Below, in pieces: positions 1 through 9,041 of a stretch of DNA of 64,000 bases. Each line of letters starts with the position of its first letter. Positions within the stretch are counted from its first letter, which is position 1. The notes beneath the pieces are model-generated. The model was not told the origin of the DNA and did not search any database. It was given only the letters and a program-made list of their open reading frames with translations. A program made the position numbers and the translations under genes. This DNA comes from Oreohelix idahoensis (Eukaryota > Mollusca > Gastropoda > Stylommatophora > Oreohelicidae), in the NCBI GenBank assembly GCA_024509875.1, contig JAMPIV010005013.1, positions 1,013,501-1,077,500 of the forward strand. The letters are read 5' to 3'.

Positions 1-229
1 ATATTTTTTTTTTGTAATGGCGATAACGGTAACTGGGGCGGCCTGGGGTGGGGGTGGTGGCTGTAGTGGTGGTTGTCGTTTCATAGTCTAGTGTAAAAAA
101 AAATTATTTTTTTAAATAGCAAGTGATGGGGAAAATAACTTGTTGAGTCGAAGTAATATACAAGCACTAAGTTGAAGTAGTAGAAATAACAAGAGACAAA
201 AAAGGCTTCAGTTACAATGGTAGAGCTAG

Positions 230-435
230 TTGTGTAGGATGTTACCGTTGTTGTAGAAGTAATAGTATCAGTTTTTGTTATTGTGGAGGTGTAGTAGTTG
301 TCGCTTGTTTGTGTATTAATTGTTATTTCTGTTTTTATCGTTATTGTAGTTGTTACTGTTAATACAATAGTAATAGTTGTTGTTTTTATTGTTCGTGTAG
401 AAGTAGTTACACATTAAGACATTATTAGTAGTAAA
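230..435. repeat. GTT/GTA-rich degenerate simple repeat
   Basis: Degenerate trinucleotide-like DNA dominated by GTT, GTA and ATA steps. Similar tracts lie at 693-775, 1141-1180, 1887-1995 and 2520-2605, so this is a recurring low-complexity type in the first 2.6 kb. Short reading frames here are asparagine- or tyrosine-rich products of the repeat. Bases 1-229 hold nothing I recognise. Confidence 0.6.
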
Positions 436-692
436 AGGCAAAGGTAGTCCCATATCACATACTACAGTAGAGGAGTGAAGTGTTAGAGACTTCATCATAC
501 TAGGTCCAGCATCGAGAGGTAGGGTGAACAGTTCCTTTCCTCGCTACCCTTTCCTTCCCTAACTCAAAGAGCAGAGTCAGGTACCCATTTACTGGTGGGT
601 AGACTGGAGCATGTCGGTACTGTGATTCGTACCCGGCACCTCTGCCGCGAGAGACCAGCGGTCTAACCACTCTGTCAATCGGACTATTAGTA
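436..692 (-). mobile_element. tRNA-derived SINE, family 1, copy 1
   Basis: On the minus strand the element opens with a tRNA-like head near 690: an A-box-like GACAGAGTGGTTAGACCGC, then a B-box-like GGGTACGAATC about 35 bases on. A shared body runs down to about 436. The same layout recurs at 905-1140 and 3275-3545, so this is an interspersed family and not a tRNA gene. It ends in the GTA/GTT-rich DNA at its low-coordinate side. SINEs are transcribed by RNA polymerase III from the internal boxes and move using a LINE's enzymes. The partner LINE is unknown. Confidence 0.7.
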
Positions 693-780
693 GTAGTTGT
701 TGTTCATACATTATTAATAGTAGTTTTTGTTGATTCAATACTAAAAGCAATTGCTACAATAAAAGTTGTAGTAGGTCTTT

Positions 781-882
781 TTTTTTACTTACTTACTTAG
801 TCGTTCCCCTTCTACCGTGAGGTGTAGAGGTTTGGAAGAGAGCGCCAGACTATCCTATCGGCTGTCTTCCTCCTGGCCTGGT
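781..882 (-). mobile_element. 3' end of LINE family A, 5'-truncated
   Basis: The reverse complement matches the 3' end of LINE family A at about 47180-47285: the segment with CTCTACACCTCACGGTAGAA, then GGAACGACTAAGTAA. It ends in a short TAAG-type tail, seen here as ACTTACTTACTTAG on the plus strand. It is about 100 bp long with no coding potential, which is a typical dead-on-arrival 5'-truncated LINE copy. A microsatellite-like 3' tail instead of poly-A is known for RTE-type LINEs. Confidence 0.75.
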
Positions 883-904
883 TTTTTTTACTAAAATAGT
901 AATA

Positions 905-1140
905 GTTAAAGGTAGTCCCTTAACAGATACTGTCATAGGGGAGTGAAGTGTAAGAGACTTCACCATACTAGGTCCAGCATCGAGAGGTGGGGTGAACAGT
1001 TCCCTTCCTCGCAGCCTTTTCTTTCCCGAACTCAAAGAGTTACAGCTGGGTAAACTGGGGCGTGTCTGTACCGTGATTTGAATCGGGCACCTTTGCCGCC
1101 AGTGACCAGCCCTCTAACCACTCTGCCAATCGGCTGCTCA
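905..1140 (-). mobile_element. tRNA-derived SINE, family 1, copy 2
   Basis: Second copy of the SINE at 436-692. The minus-strand head at about 1139 reads GATTGGCAGAGTGGTTAGAG, followed by a B-box-like CCCGATTCAAATC. The body shares GTGAAGTGTAAGAGACTTC and CCAGCATCGAGAGG (plus-strand sense) with the other copies. It lies immediately beside the family A LINE 3' end at 781-882. Confidence 0.72.
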
Positions 1141-1995
1141 CAGTAATAGTAGTAGTTGTTAATACAATTGTAGTAGTGTTACGTTGTGGTTTGTGTGCGT
1201 AAGAGAGATTGTTATAGCTGTGCTGACACGACATTGAATGTAGTGAATGTCAAGGCAGTTAGTGAACTTTCATAAACTTAAGAACGATCTTCGTGGCTGG
1301 GTCCACGAAACATGGCATGTTTAATATGGACGATACAACAGTTCTTTATTGAATTACATGCATGGGTAACACATCTTAAAGGCATACAACATCTCAGTCA
1401 GTCAGTCCATCTGTACACATCTCGCCGCTATACTAGGAATGCCTTAGAACAGGTTATCATTCAAGTAATGTGGACGAGAAAATGACGATGATTAATATTT
1501 CATGGTAGACTTACTTCTACAATATCCACGGAACTTCTTCACATGTCCAGAGTCACCATAAACAAAGTGACGGCTTCCAACATACAAGCCACTTGACAAA
1601 ATACTTGAATTCTCCACCGAATAACGGGAGTTCATAAAACACGTCTGACTAGGACGGAAGATTCTAACAGAAGGCCTCGACTAATGGTCTGCATCAATTA
1701 GCGCAGCACCTAACACGTCATCATCACCTAGTGACGTCATATCTATATCGTGTTCAATTATAATTCATATAAGTGCATAAATACATCATGTTGGCCTCAG
1801 ATAGAATTGTTACCGTGTATATTAACTGCTAACAAAACTAAGTGTGGTCAACATGTAAAATACAATAATATCTTCTTTAACAAGTAGCATGTATTGTTAA
1901 TAAAATAGTAATATTAATGTTGTTAAAACAATAGTAATATTAATGTTGTTAATACAATAGTAATATCAATGTTGTTAATACAACAGTCGCAGTTG
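1141..1995. other. No gene recognised
   Basis: AT-rich DNA without a supported reading frame. At 1887-1995 there is a short tandem repeat built from TAATATTAATGTTGTTAATACAATAG-type variants, related to the simple repeats upstream. I see no promoter, RNA gene or transposon end here. Confidence 0.5.
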
Positions 1996-2515
1996 TAGTT
2001 GCTGTTCTGTGCCATCTTTACCCCCCTCATAACGCTTGTTGAGCGAAACTCCAAACTCGCAATGAAGACCAGAGATATGGTGCATAATGCGTGCGTCACA
2101 AACACGTTTCTATATGGCAGCGAGACATGGACAACATATTTGTACACTGCTTAGCGCAGACTACGCTGGCTTGGCCATGTCCGCCTCATGGACGATGGCG
2201 CATCCTGAAAGATATCTTCTACGGACAACTTGCAGATGACAAAAGAACAGTTGGGCTACCGCAGCTGTGGTACAGAGATGTGTGCAAAAGAGACATGAGG
2301 GCACTGCACATAAATCCAACAACCTGGCAGGCGATGCTGCCGATCGCGTCATGTGGCGATGCTCCCCACGGCACCACCTCATATTGAGCGAGAGAAGCTC
2401 TTACAACAAACGGAGGAGAAAAGAACTCGCTGAAGGGACACCAGACAAAAACAAAGCAGCTGACAGCCTATCACATCAAGGGCGTACAGTCTACTATGAC
2501 CGAAGGAGGAAATAA
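1996..2515 (+). pseudogene. LINE RT C-terminal remnant, family C
   Basis: Decayed 3' part of a non-LTR retrotransposon ORF2. One frame near 2100 gives the thumb-region motif LYGSETWTTY. Near 2165 there is RWLGHVRLMDDG, and 2091-2387 contains YGQLADDKRTVGLPQLWYRD followed by VCKRDMRALHINPTTW. These motifs mark the C-terminal tail of LINE reverse transcriptases. The frame is broken at several places and the upstream palm is missing, so it is inactive. Its tail sequence differs from families A, B and D in this window. The 3' end runs into a GTT-rich tract at 2520. Confidence 0.75.
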
Positions 2516-2618
2516 TTGATTTGTTGTTCTTATTAAGATTACAATAACAGCAGTTGCTGTTGTAGGAGCAGTTGATATTAATATAGTTTAGGTTGTTGTT
2601 GTTTGTCTCCGCATTTTT

Positions 2619-3228
2619 GTGATAAGAACAGTTATAGAAATATTTTTGTGATAAGAACAATTATATAAATATTTTTGTGATAAGAACAGTTACAGAAATA
2701 TTTTTGTGATAAGAACGGTTATAGACATATTTTTGTGATAAGAACAGTTATAGAAATATTTTTTGTGATAAGAACAGTTATAGAAATATTTTTGTGATAA
2801 GAACAGTTATAGAAATATTTTTGTGATAAGAACAGTTATAGAAATATTTTTGTGATAAGAACAGTTATAGAAATATTTTTGTGATAAGAACAGTTATAGA
2901 AATATTTTTGTCATAAGAACAGTTATAGAAATATTTTTGTGATTAGAACAGTTATAGAAATATTTTTGTGATAAGAACAGTTATAGAAATATTTTTGTGA
3001 TAAGAACAGTTATAGAAATATTTTTGTGATAAGAACAGTTATAGAAATATTTTTGTGATAAGAACAGTTATAGAAATATTTTTGTGATAAGAACAGTTAT
3101 AGAAATATTTTTGTGATAAGAACAGTTAAAGAAATATTTTTGTGATAAGAACAGTAATAGAAATATTTTTGTGATAAAAACAGTTATAGAAATATTTTTG
3201 TGATAAGAACAGTTATAGAAATATTTTG
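2619..3228. repeat. 29-bp minisatellite, about 21 copies
   Basis: Head-to-tail repeat of a 29-bp AT-rich unit made of ATTTTTGTGATAAGAACAG plus TTATAGAAAT. Copies are nearly identical, with scattered single-base variants and one extra T near 2760. The homogeneity implies recent expansion or active homogenisation. It is followed about 50 bp later by a SINE. No reading frame crosses it. Confidence 0.92.
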
Positions 3229-3274
3229 TTAAAATAGTTTGTGATTATAGTTGTTTTTAATGTCAGCAAAAGAT

Positions 3275-3545
3275 AAAGGTGGTACCTTATTAGATACTGT
3301 CGTAGGAGAGTGAAGTGTTAGAGACTTCCATGTACCAGGTCCAGCTTTTTTATGAGGGGGGGGGGTTTGAACAGTTCCCTTCCTCGTTGCCTGTGCTTTC
3401 ATTCCTTAACAACTGAGTCAAGTGCCCATTTACATCTGGGTAAACTGAAGCGTGTCGTTACCAAGTTTCAATTCATGAACCCAGTATCTTCACCGCGAGA
3501 GGGGAGAGCTCAAACTACTGTGCCAAAGCGCCTGATTGGCTGAGC
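3275..3545 (-). mobile_element. tRNA-derived SINE, family 1, copy 3
   Basis: Third copy of the SINE seen at 436-692 and 905-1140, with the shared GAGTGAAGTGTTAGAGACTTC stretch and the same tRNA-like head on the minus strand at about 3540. It is more diverged in the A-box and carries a G run at 3356-3365. The stretch 3546-3925 after it holds nothing recognisable apart from an A-rich tract at 3890-3915. Confidence 0.6.
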
Positions 3546-3925
3546 TGTTAGAACCCTTTCCTCCGCATTATTATGTCTTAATATTATTATATAAATTATT
3601 TCTATTTCATCCAATTATTAAAAATTAGTCTTCAACTCAAATAGCAGGGAAATCTTATTGTGACTCTCCAAACATGGACAACAATGGATGGGTATGAAAA
3701 TAAATCGAAAAAAGGTGATTCGTCTTACGAGTACAAAAGACAAAGAAAATAGCCAACGCTGCGGTCATAAGGCCTTCGTCAGGGACAGGAAAGAAAATGA
3801 GGGCTAGATAGGACACATAAGAATCTAAATAAATATAAAAATAAAACTAAGGTACTTCCCTAAAGGCAGCTGATCAAGGAGAGCAAAAACAAAAAAACCA
3901 AAAAAAAAAAAACAACCAAAAAGCT

Positions 3926-4230
3926 TCAGACTTTCATAAATGGGTGCTTGTGAAGAATATAAGAATTAAAATGGTATGACAAGGTCATCAACGAGGAACT
4001 GATGACCAGAACCAGAGAAGTGCCAGTGGAACAAGAGGTGAGAAACGGAAGCTGGGGATGGAAAGGACACACACTGAGGAAACTTGTAATAGCATCACAA
4101 AGCAGTGCTTGTCCCGGAATAGACAAGGTAGAACGGCACCAACAATTAATGTACAAGAGAACTGGAGATAGACATGAAAGACATCAAGAAGACTGGTGCG
4201 ATATGAAGGTTTAGTAAAAATTTATAGAAG
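3926..4230 (+). pseudogene. LINE family D RT C-terminal remnant without expansion
   Basis: Decayed C-terminal part of a LINE ORF2. Around 3925-3990 the remnant encodes the FINGCL-like stretch and then a DKV-INEEL-like motif. At 4002-4214 comes MTRTREVPVEQEV, then GWKGHTLRK. The same block occurs at 24070-25615 and 22318-22560, where parts of it have become tandem arrays. Here the segment is single copy and so shows the unexpanded ancestral state. Frameshifts and a stop make it non-functional. Confidence 0.75.
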
Positions 4231-4965
4231 GCCTAAGCTCCATGGGATTTATAGGATAATTATGATGTTGTATCCTCATACCCTGTCGAACATCAATTAA
4301 TCCTCAGACATTTATTCTTCTTTCCTTCTTTGTAACGTTTCATCTCACTTTCCGTTTTCATTGTCAAATTCTTCCGCATTTTTTCGCCCCCTTTTTTGAG
4401 ATTTTCTCCCCTTCATATATTCCTAAATATTACATTACCCCTTTCTGCAAACAGATTTCCCCCAGAATGCTGAGAATAATACATTTTCACATCACACAGT
4501 TCCAGCTTCTGCAGCAGGAAGCCACTAGTTACATTCATCATGGCCAGCTCCTGTTCACGTCCATTGACATGGAAATCTCAGCTAATTCTCATGCCATCTT
4601 GGCAGCCAGGGACGGAAGGAGGGAATACGTTAAATTGTGCCCTGATCTGAAATAAGATATAAATCTTCATCGTAGAGAACGAGATAAATACAACGACGGG
4701 CATATCATTGGTGATGTCATTCAGACAAATATGCATGCGCAGTAAGGCTACAAGATTTTTTTGGGGGGAGGGGGGAGTGGCACTTCCGTTTCCGCCTTCA
4801 CAAGTTGTCAACGACGCGTAAAAATGTAGAATGCTATGATTCAAAAGGTAAAGAAAAATCATTAAAAATGATTACCACAAAATGATTGTAACACGTATTG
4901 CAACAAAAACTATGACAGAATTGAAGTGTGAATTTTGTCTGATCCGAAGAAAATTAATATTATCT
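4231..4965. other. No gene recognised
   Basis: About 730 bp of AT-rich DNA with a short G-rich run at 4759-4779. Reading frames are short and resemble no family I know. No RNA gene or mobile-element end was seen. Confidence 0.45.
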
Positions 4966-5715
4966 CTGCCGTGCTCACAAATTTGTTACTCTTGGCTGGT
5001 GAACACACAACCTAATGTTAAGGCCCCCCCCCCCCCCCCTCCCCCCAAAAAAAAATTATTTTAATGCTATATTCAGAATGAAATGTCGCAAATTTGTTGT
5101 TTTTGGCTGGTCAACAAGCAATCGTAAAAAACGTAAGCCAACGAATGAAGTAAAAAAAAAAAATTAAGGCTCCCGTTATATGCCCATTGAGGCATAGTGG
5201 GAATATGGTGTTAGGCCCATATTTTCTTGACCATCGGCACACTAGGGGTGAGTGGTCAGCATCACGCCGGCCGCCTTAACCTTCCCAGAGTTGTTCTGAT
5301 ACTCAATTCATGAGGCTGGGTTGACCTCAGAGCCGTTTGTGGTCTAAAAAATCCCTCCTCAACTGGGGATCGAACCATGGACCACCGAGCTAGGAAGCCA
5401 GTGCACTAACTTAAATGAAGTAATGGAGAATAAAATGTCCTAAACCTGTTACTCTTGGCTGGTTAACCCGTAACGTCATGTACAGTTGCAAGTTTATGTA
5501 CACAACAAAACAAAAAAAGTAATACTGGAGAATTAAATGTCACAAACATTATTACTCTTCGCCGGTAACAAAATAAAAATGTAAAACAGTAGCATTGAAG
5601 AATTAAAGGTCACAAATTTGTTATTGTTGACTGGTCATCACGCGATCCTATATAAATTTTAATCACACAAAATGTAATATTATAGAATCAAAGGTCATAA
5701 ATGAGCCATTAAATT
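4966..5715. repeat. Degenerate tandem repeat, about 75-110 bp period, interrupted by a SINE
   Basis: A loosely conserved module with the core TGTCACAAATTTGTTACTCT, then TGGCTGGT, recurs near 4975, 5085, 5432, 5535, 5605 and in part 5685, often followed by a run of A. Spacing is irregular and copies are well diverged, so this is an old array. A SINE at 5185-5420 separates the second and third copies. A C run (5024-5046) lies in the first copy. Confidence 0.55.
5185..5420 (-). mobile_element. tRNA-derived SINE, family 2
   Basis: Read on the minus strand, the head near 5415 contains an A-box-like TTAGTGCACTGG and, about 35 bases on, an exact B-box GGTTCGATCCC. The body continues for about 180 bp and ends at an A/T-rich tail near 5160. 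The sequence after the tRNA-like part does not match SINE family 1. It interrupts a degenerate tandem array. Confidence 0.7.
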
Positions 5716-5734
5716 TAATCTCAGATCATAAGTT

Positions 5735-5870
5735 CTTTTATATTTGGACATGCGCCCTAATATAACCAGACGTGCCTCGATAAGACGAGGCAAAATTGTA
5801 TTAATAACAAAAACATCATATCATGAGACGTGACTTTACGATCAAACAAAAAAGTTGTGGCAAATAATAT
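5735..5870. repeat. Interspersed repeat, copy 1 (see 62735)
   Basis: This stretch shares TTGGACATGCGCCCTAATAT, then AACC, TGCCTCG and CATGAGACGT in the same order with 62735-62860. The two copies differ by small insertions, including a short GGTTGGGCGGGA stretch in the second. It has no coding capacity and its family is unidentified. The following 5871-6384 holds no recognisable gene. Confidence 0.5.
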
Positions 5871-6384
5871 TCAGTTTTATTTATGACTCGGAACGACACA
5901 GACAACTGTTTACACCAGCTGTAGACAACCCAGGAGCATTTTAGAACATTAGAAGCATTTATCTCTCTATAGATCTACCTGGACAAAATCATGTATGTTC
6001 TCCTGTTTCAGAGTAATTGGGAATTTGAATAAGTGTAGCCTCTGCATAACATATATCGCTTCTCGACGATCTGCTTACTGGAGTTCCATCCATAGAGCCG
6101 TGAAAAATTCAAACTACATAAAATTCTACCTAACATTAACTTCTTTTCGAGAAAAAAAAACGTCGTGGCTTCTCTATCTTATACAGTTCATGAATAAAAT
6201 GATTTTTTGTGAGATAGCTTGTGGGTTTTTCACTGAGAGCGTCGAACAACTACGTATAATTCCCCACGCTTTTCAACGATGGCGGGAGAGAGTTAGTCAG
6301 AATTTCCCCAGATTAAAATTTCTTTTTTTCACCACCCCCTCCTCAACGGCAGTATCTGCTGTATGAGCACTTTTAACTTGTTTA

Positions 6385-7381
6385 AGTTCTGCGGGAACTC
6401 CTGGATGGTGAGCATGGTGAAGCATCAGAAATGATAACCACTAGCACAGAAGAGAAAACCAATGATGGTGAAGATGACATAAAGATGGAAGAACTGAGGG
6501 CAGCACTGGAGAAAATCAAGATGGGCAAAGCAGCAGGGCATGATGGTATAACACCAGAAATGGTTAAGTACATGGGAGCATCAGGCGACCTATTACTCTT
6601 AAAGGTCCTACAGGCAGCATGGTGCAAGACCATACCAAAGGATTGGGAGATTGCCATCATAACACCAATTTTCAAAAAGGGTGACAATCGACAATGTGGA
6701 AACCATAGAGGCATATCCCTTCTCAGTGTCCCCTGGTAAAATCTACTCTAGAATCCTAGAGCAGAGACTCCGACGCCTAGCTGAGCCACAATTGGATGAG
6801 GTCCAGTGCGGATTCCGAGCAAACCGAAGTACTCAAGACCTAATCTTCACACTCAGACAGCTGAGTGAAAAGGCCCTTGAGTATAAGAGTGAGATCCATC
6901 TTTGTTTCATAGATCTGGAAAAGGCGTTTGACAGGGTCCCCTGGAGCAAACTTTGGGACTGTTTTGGCAAGGAAGAATATTCCAGCACCTCTGATTCATG
7001 CTATACAGAGCTTCTACAAGTCTTGCAGAAATTATGTGAGGACAGCAAACCATAAGTCAGAAGAGTTCAGGACCACCACTGGTGTAAGACAAGGTGATAT
7101 CCTATCACCTTACCTCTTCATACTTCTTATGGACGATGTCATCAAGGCATGTAAGGAGAGAACAAGAAAGTATTCAGTGGGGTACTGGAAGATGAGACAG
7201 GTCTATATTTCGGAGCTGGCATTTGCTGATGATGTTGCCCTGATTGCTAAATCAGAGGCACATCTCCAATCCAACCTGCAAGTCTGGAAGGAAGAGCTGG
7301 AGAAGAGAGGGATGGTCATAAGCAGCTCTAAAACAAAATCCATGGTGATATCACGAGAAGAAAGAAAACATCAGATTAAGT
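6385..7381 (+). pseudogene. LINE family A copy 1, RT domain, frameshifted and truncated
   Basis: Reverse transcriptase portion of an RTE-like non-LTR retrotransposon, spread over three frames (6431-6739, 6681-7055 and 6928-7392). Visible RT blocks in order are KMGKAAGHDGITPEMVK, GNHRGISLLSV, CFIDLEKAFDRVPW (palm A, catalytic D), TTGVRQGDILSPYLF (block B) and AFADDVALIAKSE (catalytic DD). At least two frameshifts make it inactive. The TA at 6569-6570 is the same site that in copy 2 carries a mariner insertion, so this copy preserves the empty site. It stops abruptly at 7381, where the LTR-like repeat begins. The RTE assignment comes from motif style, not from a tree. Confidence 0.85.
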
Positions 7382-8704
7382 CACGTGTGTAAAATTTTTT
7401 GATAAAATTATATTACATTTATTTTGTTCTGGATCAATTTTTTAGGTTGACCAGAACTTAAAAGGATTTAGAGATTATGAAAGAAATGCATGGAATATTA
7501 TATCATAAATGCAATAGTGTACATATATATGTACTATACTAGTTAGTTTTATTAAAATGTTCTAGTAGTCATCTACTTGGGAGGATAGTTAATGTTTGTG
7601 CTGTTGGGGTGGCCTCATCACACCTGTCTATATTGACTACACAGTGTCCAGAAAATGGTGGGAATTTTTATGGGGATATTAGTAACTACAAAGCGTTGGT
7701 GAATGTCCAGCAGACCAGAGGCTCACTCATCTTGTAGTTGTAGCTCTGGTGCTGAAATCAGGTGGTCCCACCTCTCCGTGCTGGCGGGCAATAATGGTGG
7801 TCTCTGTCACAAGTACTGCACCGATACACTCGAGTAAAGTCACCAACTGAATAGACACTGCTTTGTTGACAACAGAAACTCACAGCTCAGATTATGAATA
7901 AATAACACAGAATTGCTAGCAAAACTCAGCTGAGCTGCTGGCTATAGTATGGCGTCCCTAAACTTCTTTCACTTTCTTTCATATGGAAATCACCACACTT
8001 TAAAATCTGTGTCTATCACTGAACAACTATTGAGAAATGACCCCAAATCCGCGTCTAAGCGCCGACAATATGCTTGTCTGTGGCCAATCACTGCCTAGGT
8101 TTTTTTGAATTTCAAATTTCCTACACTAAAGTCATTTCAGTCATGCTTCAGTCAAGTATGGATGTTTATCTGTTAGTCTGTCCGTCTCTACTTGCGTTTC
8201 TACAAAAATGTACTTGATTTTTGAACCAACCTTTCTCTCCCCTCCAAATTTTTGTCGTTAAAAGTTATTTTTAGACACAGCCACCACAATATCCCGTCTC
8301 TTCCATACTAAGTAGATTTGAACACCTGCGTCTCGAGGTCGTGTTTTTTTGTGCAATTAGCGACACTTTTAGATTCAATACAGTCTGTCGATGATGTGAA
8401 CAACACTGTCTTTTGTCATTATCTTCAATATTATCTATCCGTCTGTAAAATTAAGAACATATTAGTTCACTGCTCAGAATGGGCCATCCGGCCAGCTAAT
8501 TTTTATATTCCTAACATTAATATTAAGAAAAAAGTACTTTTTAAATTTTGTAATATTCCAAACATCTGCGTTTTAGCCGCTGAATTCAAATCAAGGGCTT
8601 GGTATTGCAAAAGCGTCCAATAAATGACTGTGGCGTAACATATCTATGGTCCCTTCTGTCGAGTTGCTTACTTTTTATGTCAACTTGGGAAACGTGACTT
8701 TTCT

Positions 8705-8735
<31 letters not shown>

Positions 8736-8956
8736 TGCGTCTCCTTAGCCTTTCTAGTCTCACGCAATCTTTCCAGTCATATTTTTTCCTTTTTATCCGC
8801 CGTTCCCCTCCTGTCTAGCAAGTCAATTTTTATGGAGGGTGATGACCCGCGGTCTGGGCGATCATGTACTATCGCAGCCTACGCATTATGTTTTTATCCT
8901 TAAATGTTATCCTTGGAGGTATTTTACCGTTGTATCTCTGTCAATTTCACTACACA
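7382..8956 (-). repeat. Candidate 3' LTR of the Ty3/Gypsy-type element (truncated)
   Basis: Direct repeat of 13947-15690. For the first 900 bp the two copies are almost identical; I saw one substitution near 7413. The left copy then keeps about 33 bp (about 8297-8329) that the right copy lacks. It holds a C run near 8706-8732. In minus-strand sense the repeat would start TGTGTAGTG at 8956, directly after the purine-rich tract GTGGGGAGA. Compared with the right copy it lacks about 280 bp at its low-coordinate end, where it abuts LINE A at 7381. The missing end could be a deletion or an assembly join. Confidence 0.75.
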
Positions 8957-8968
8957 TCTCCCCACTTG
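8957..8968 (-). promoter_or_regulatory. Candidate polypurine tract
   Basis: The minus-strand sequence CAAGTGGGGAGA lies between the RNase H stop at 9042 and the start of the candidate 3' LTR. Ty3/Gypsy elements prime plus-strand DNA synthesis at such a tract directly before the 3' LTR. Support is position and purine content only. Confidence 0.45.
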
Positions 8969-9041
8969 AAAACATGCCTATGGCAAGTTCCAAAACCAGC
9001 GATACACATAGGTAAAATTACTCCTCACGTCTGCCACTACT

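Noticed and set aside
1080..1140. Possible tRNA genes at the SINE heads (also near 690, 3540, 5415, 41740 and 48525)
   Set aside because: Only A- and B-box halves are present, followed by SINE bodies. No full cloverleaf with paired acceptor stem was found.
5995..6366. 123-codon frame upstream of LINE A
   Set aside because: Composition and lack of motifs give no support, and the sequence has no match within the window.
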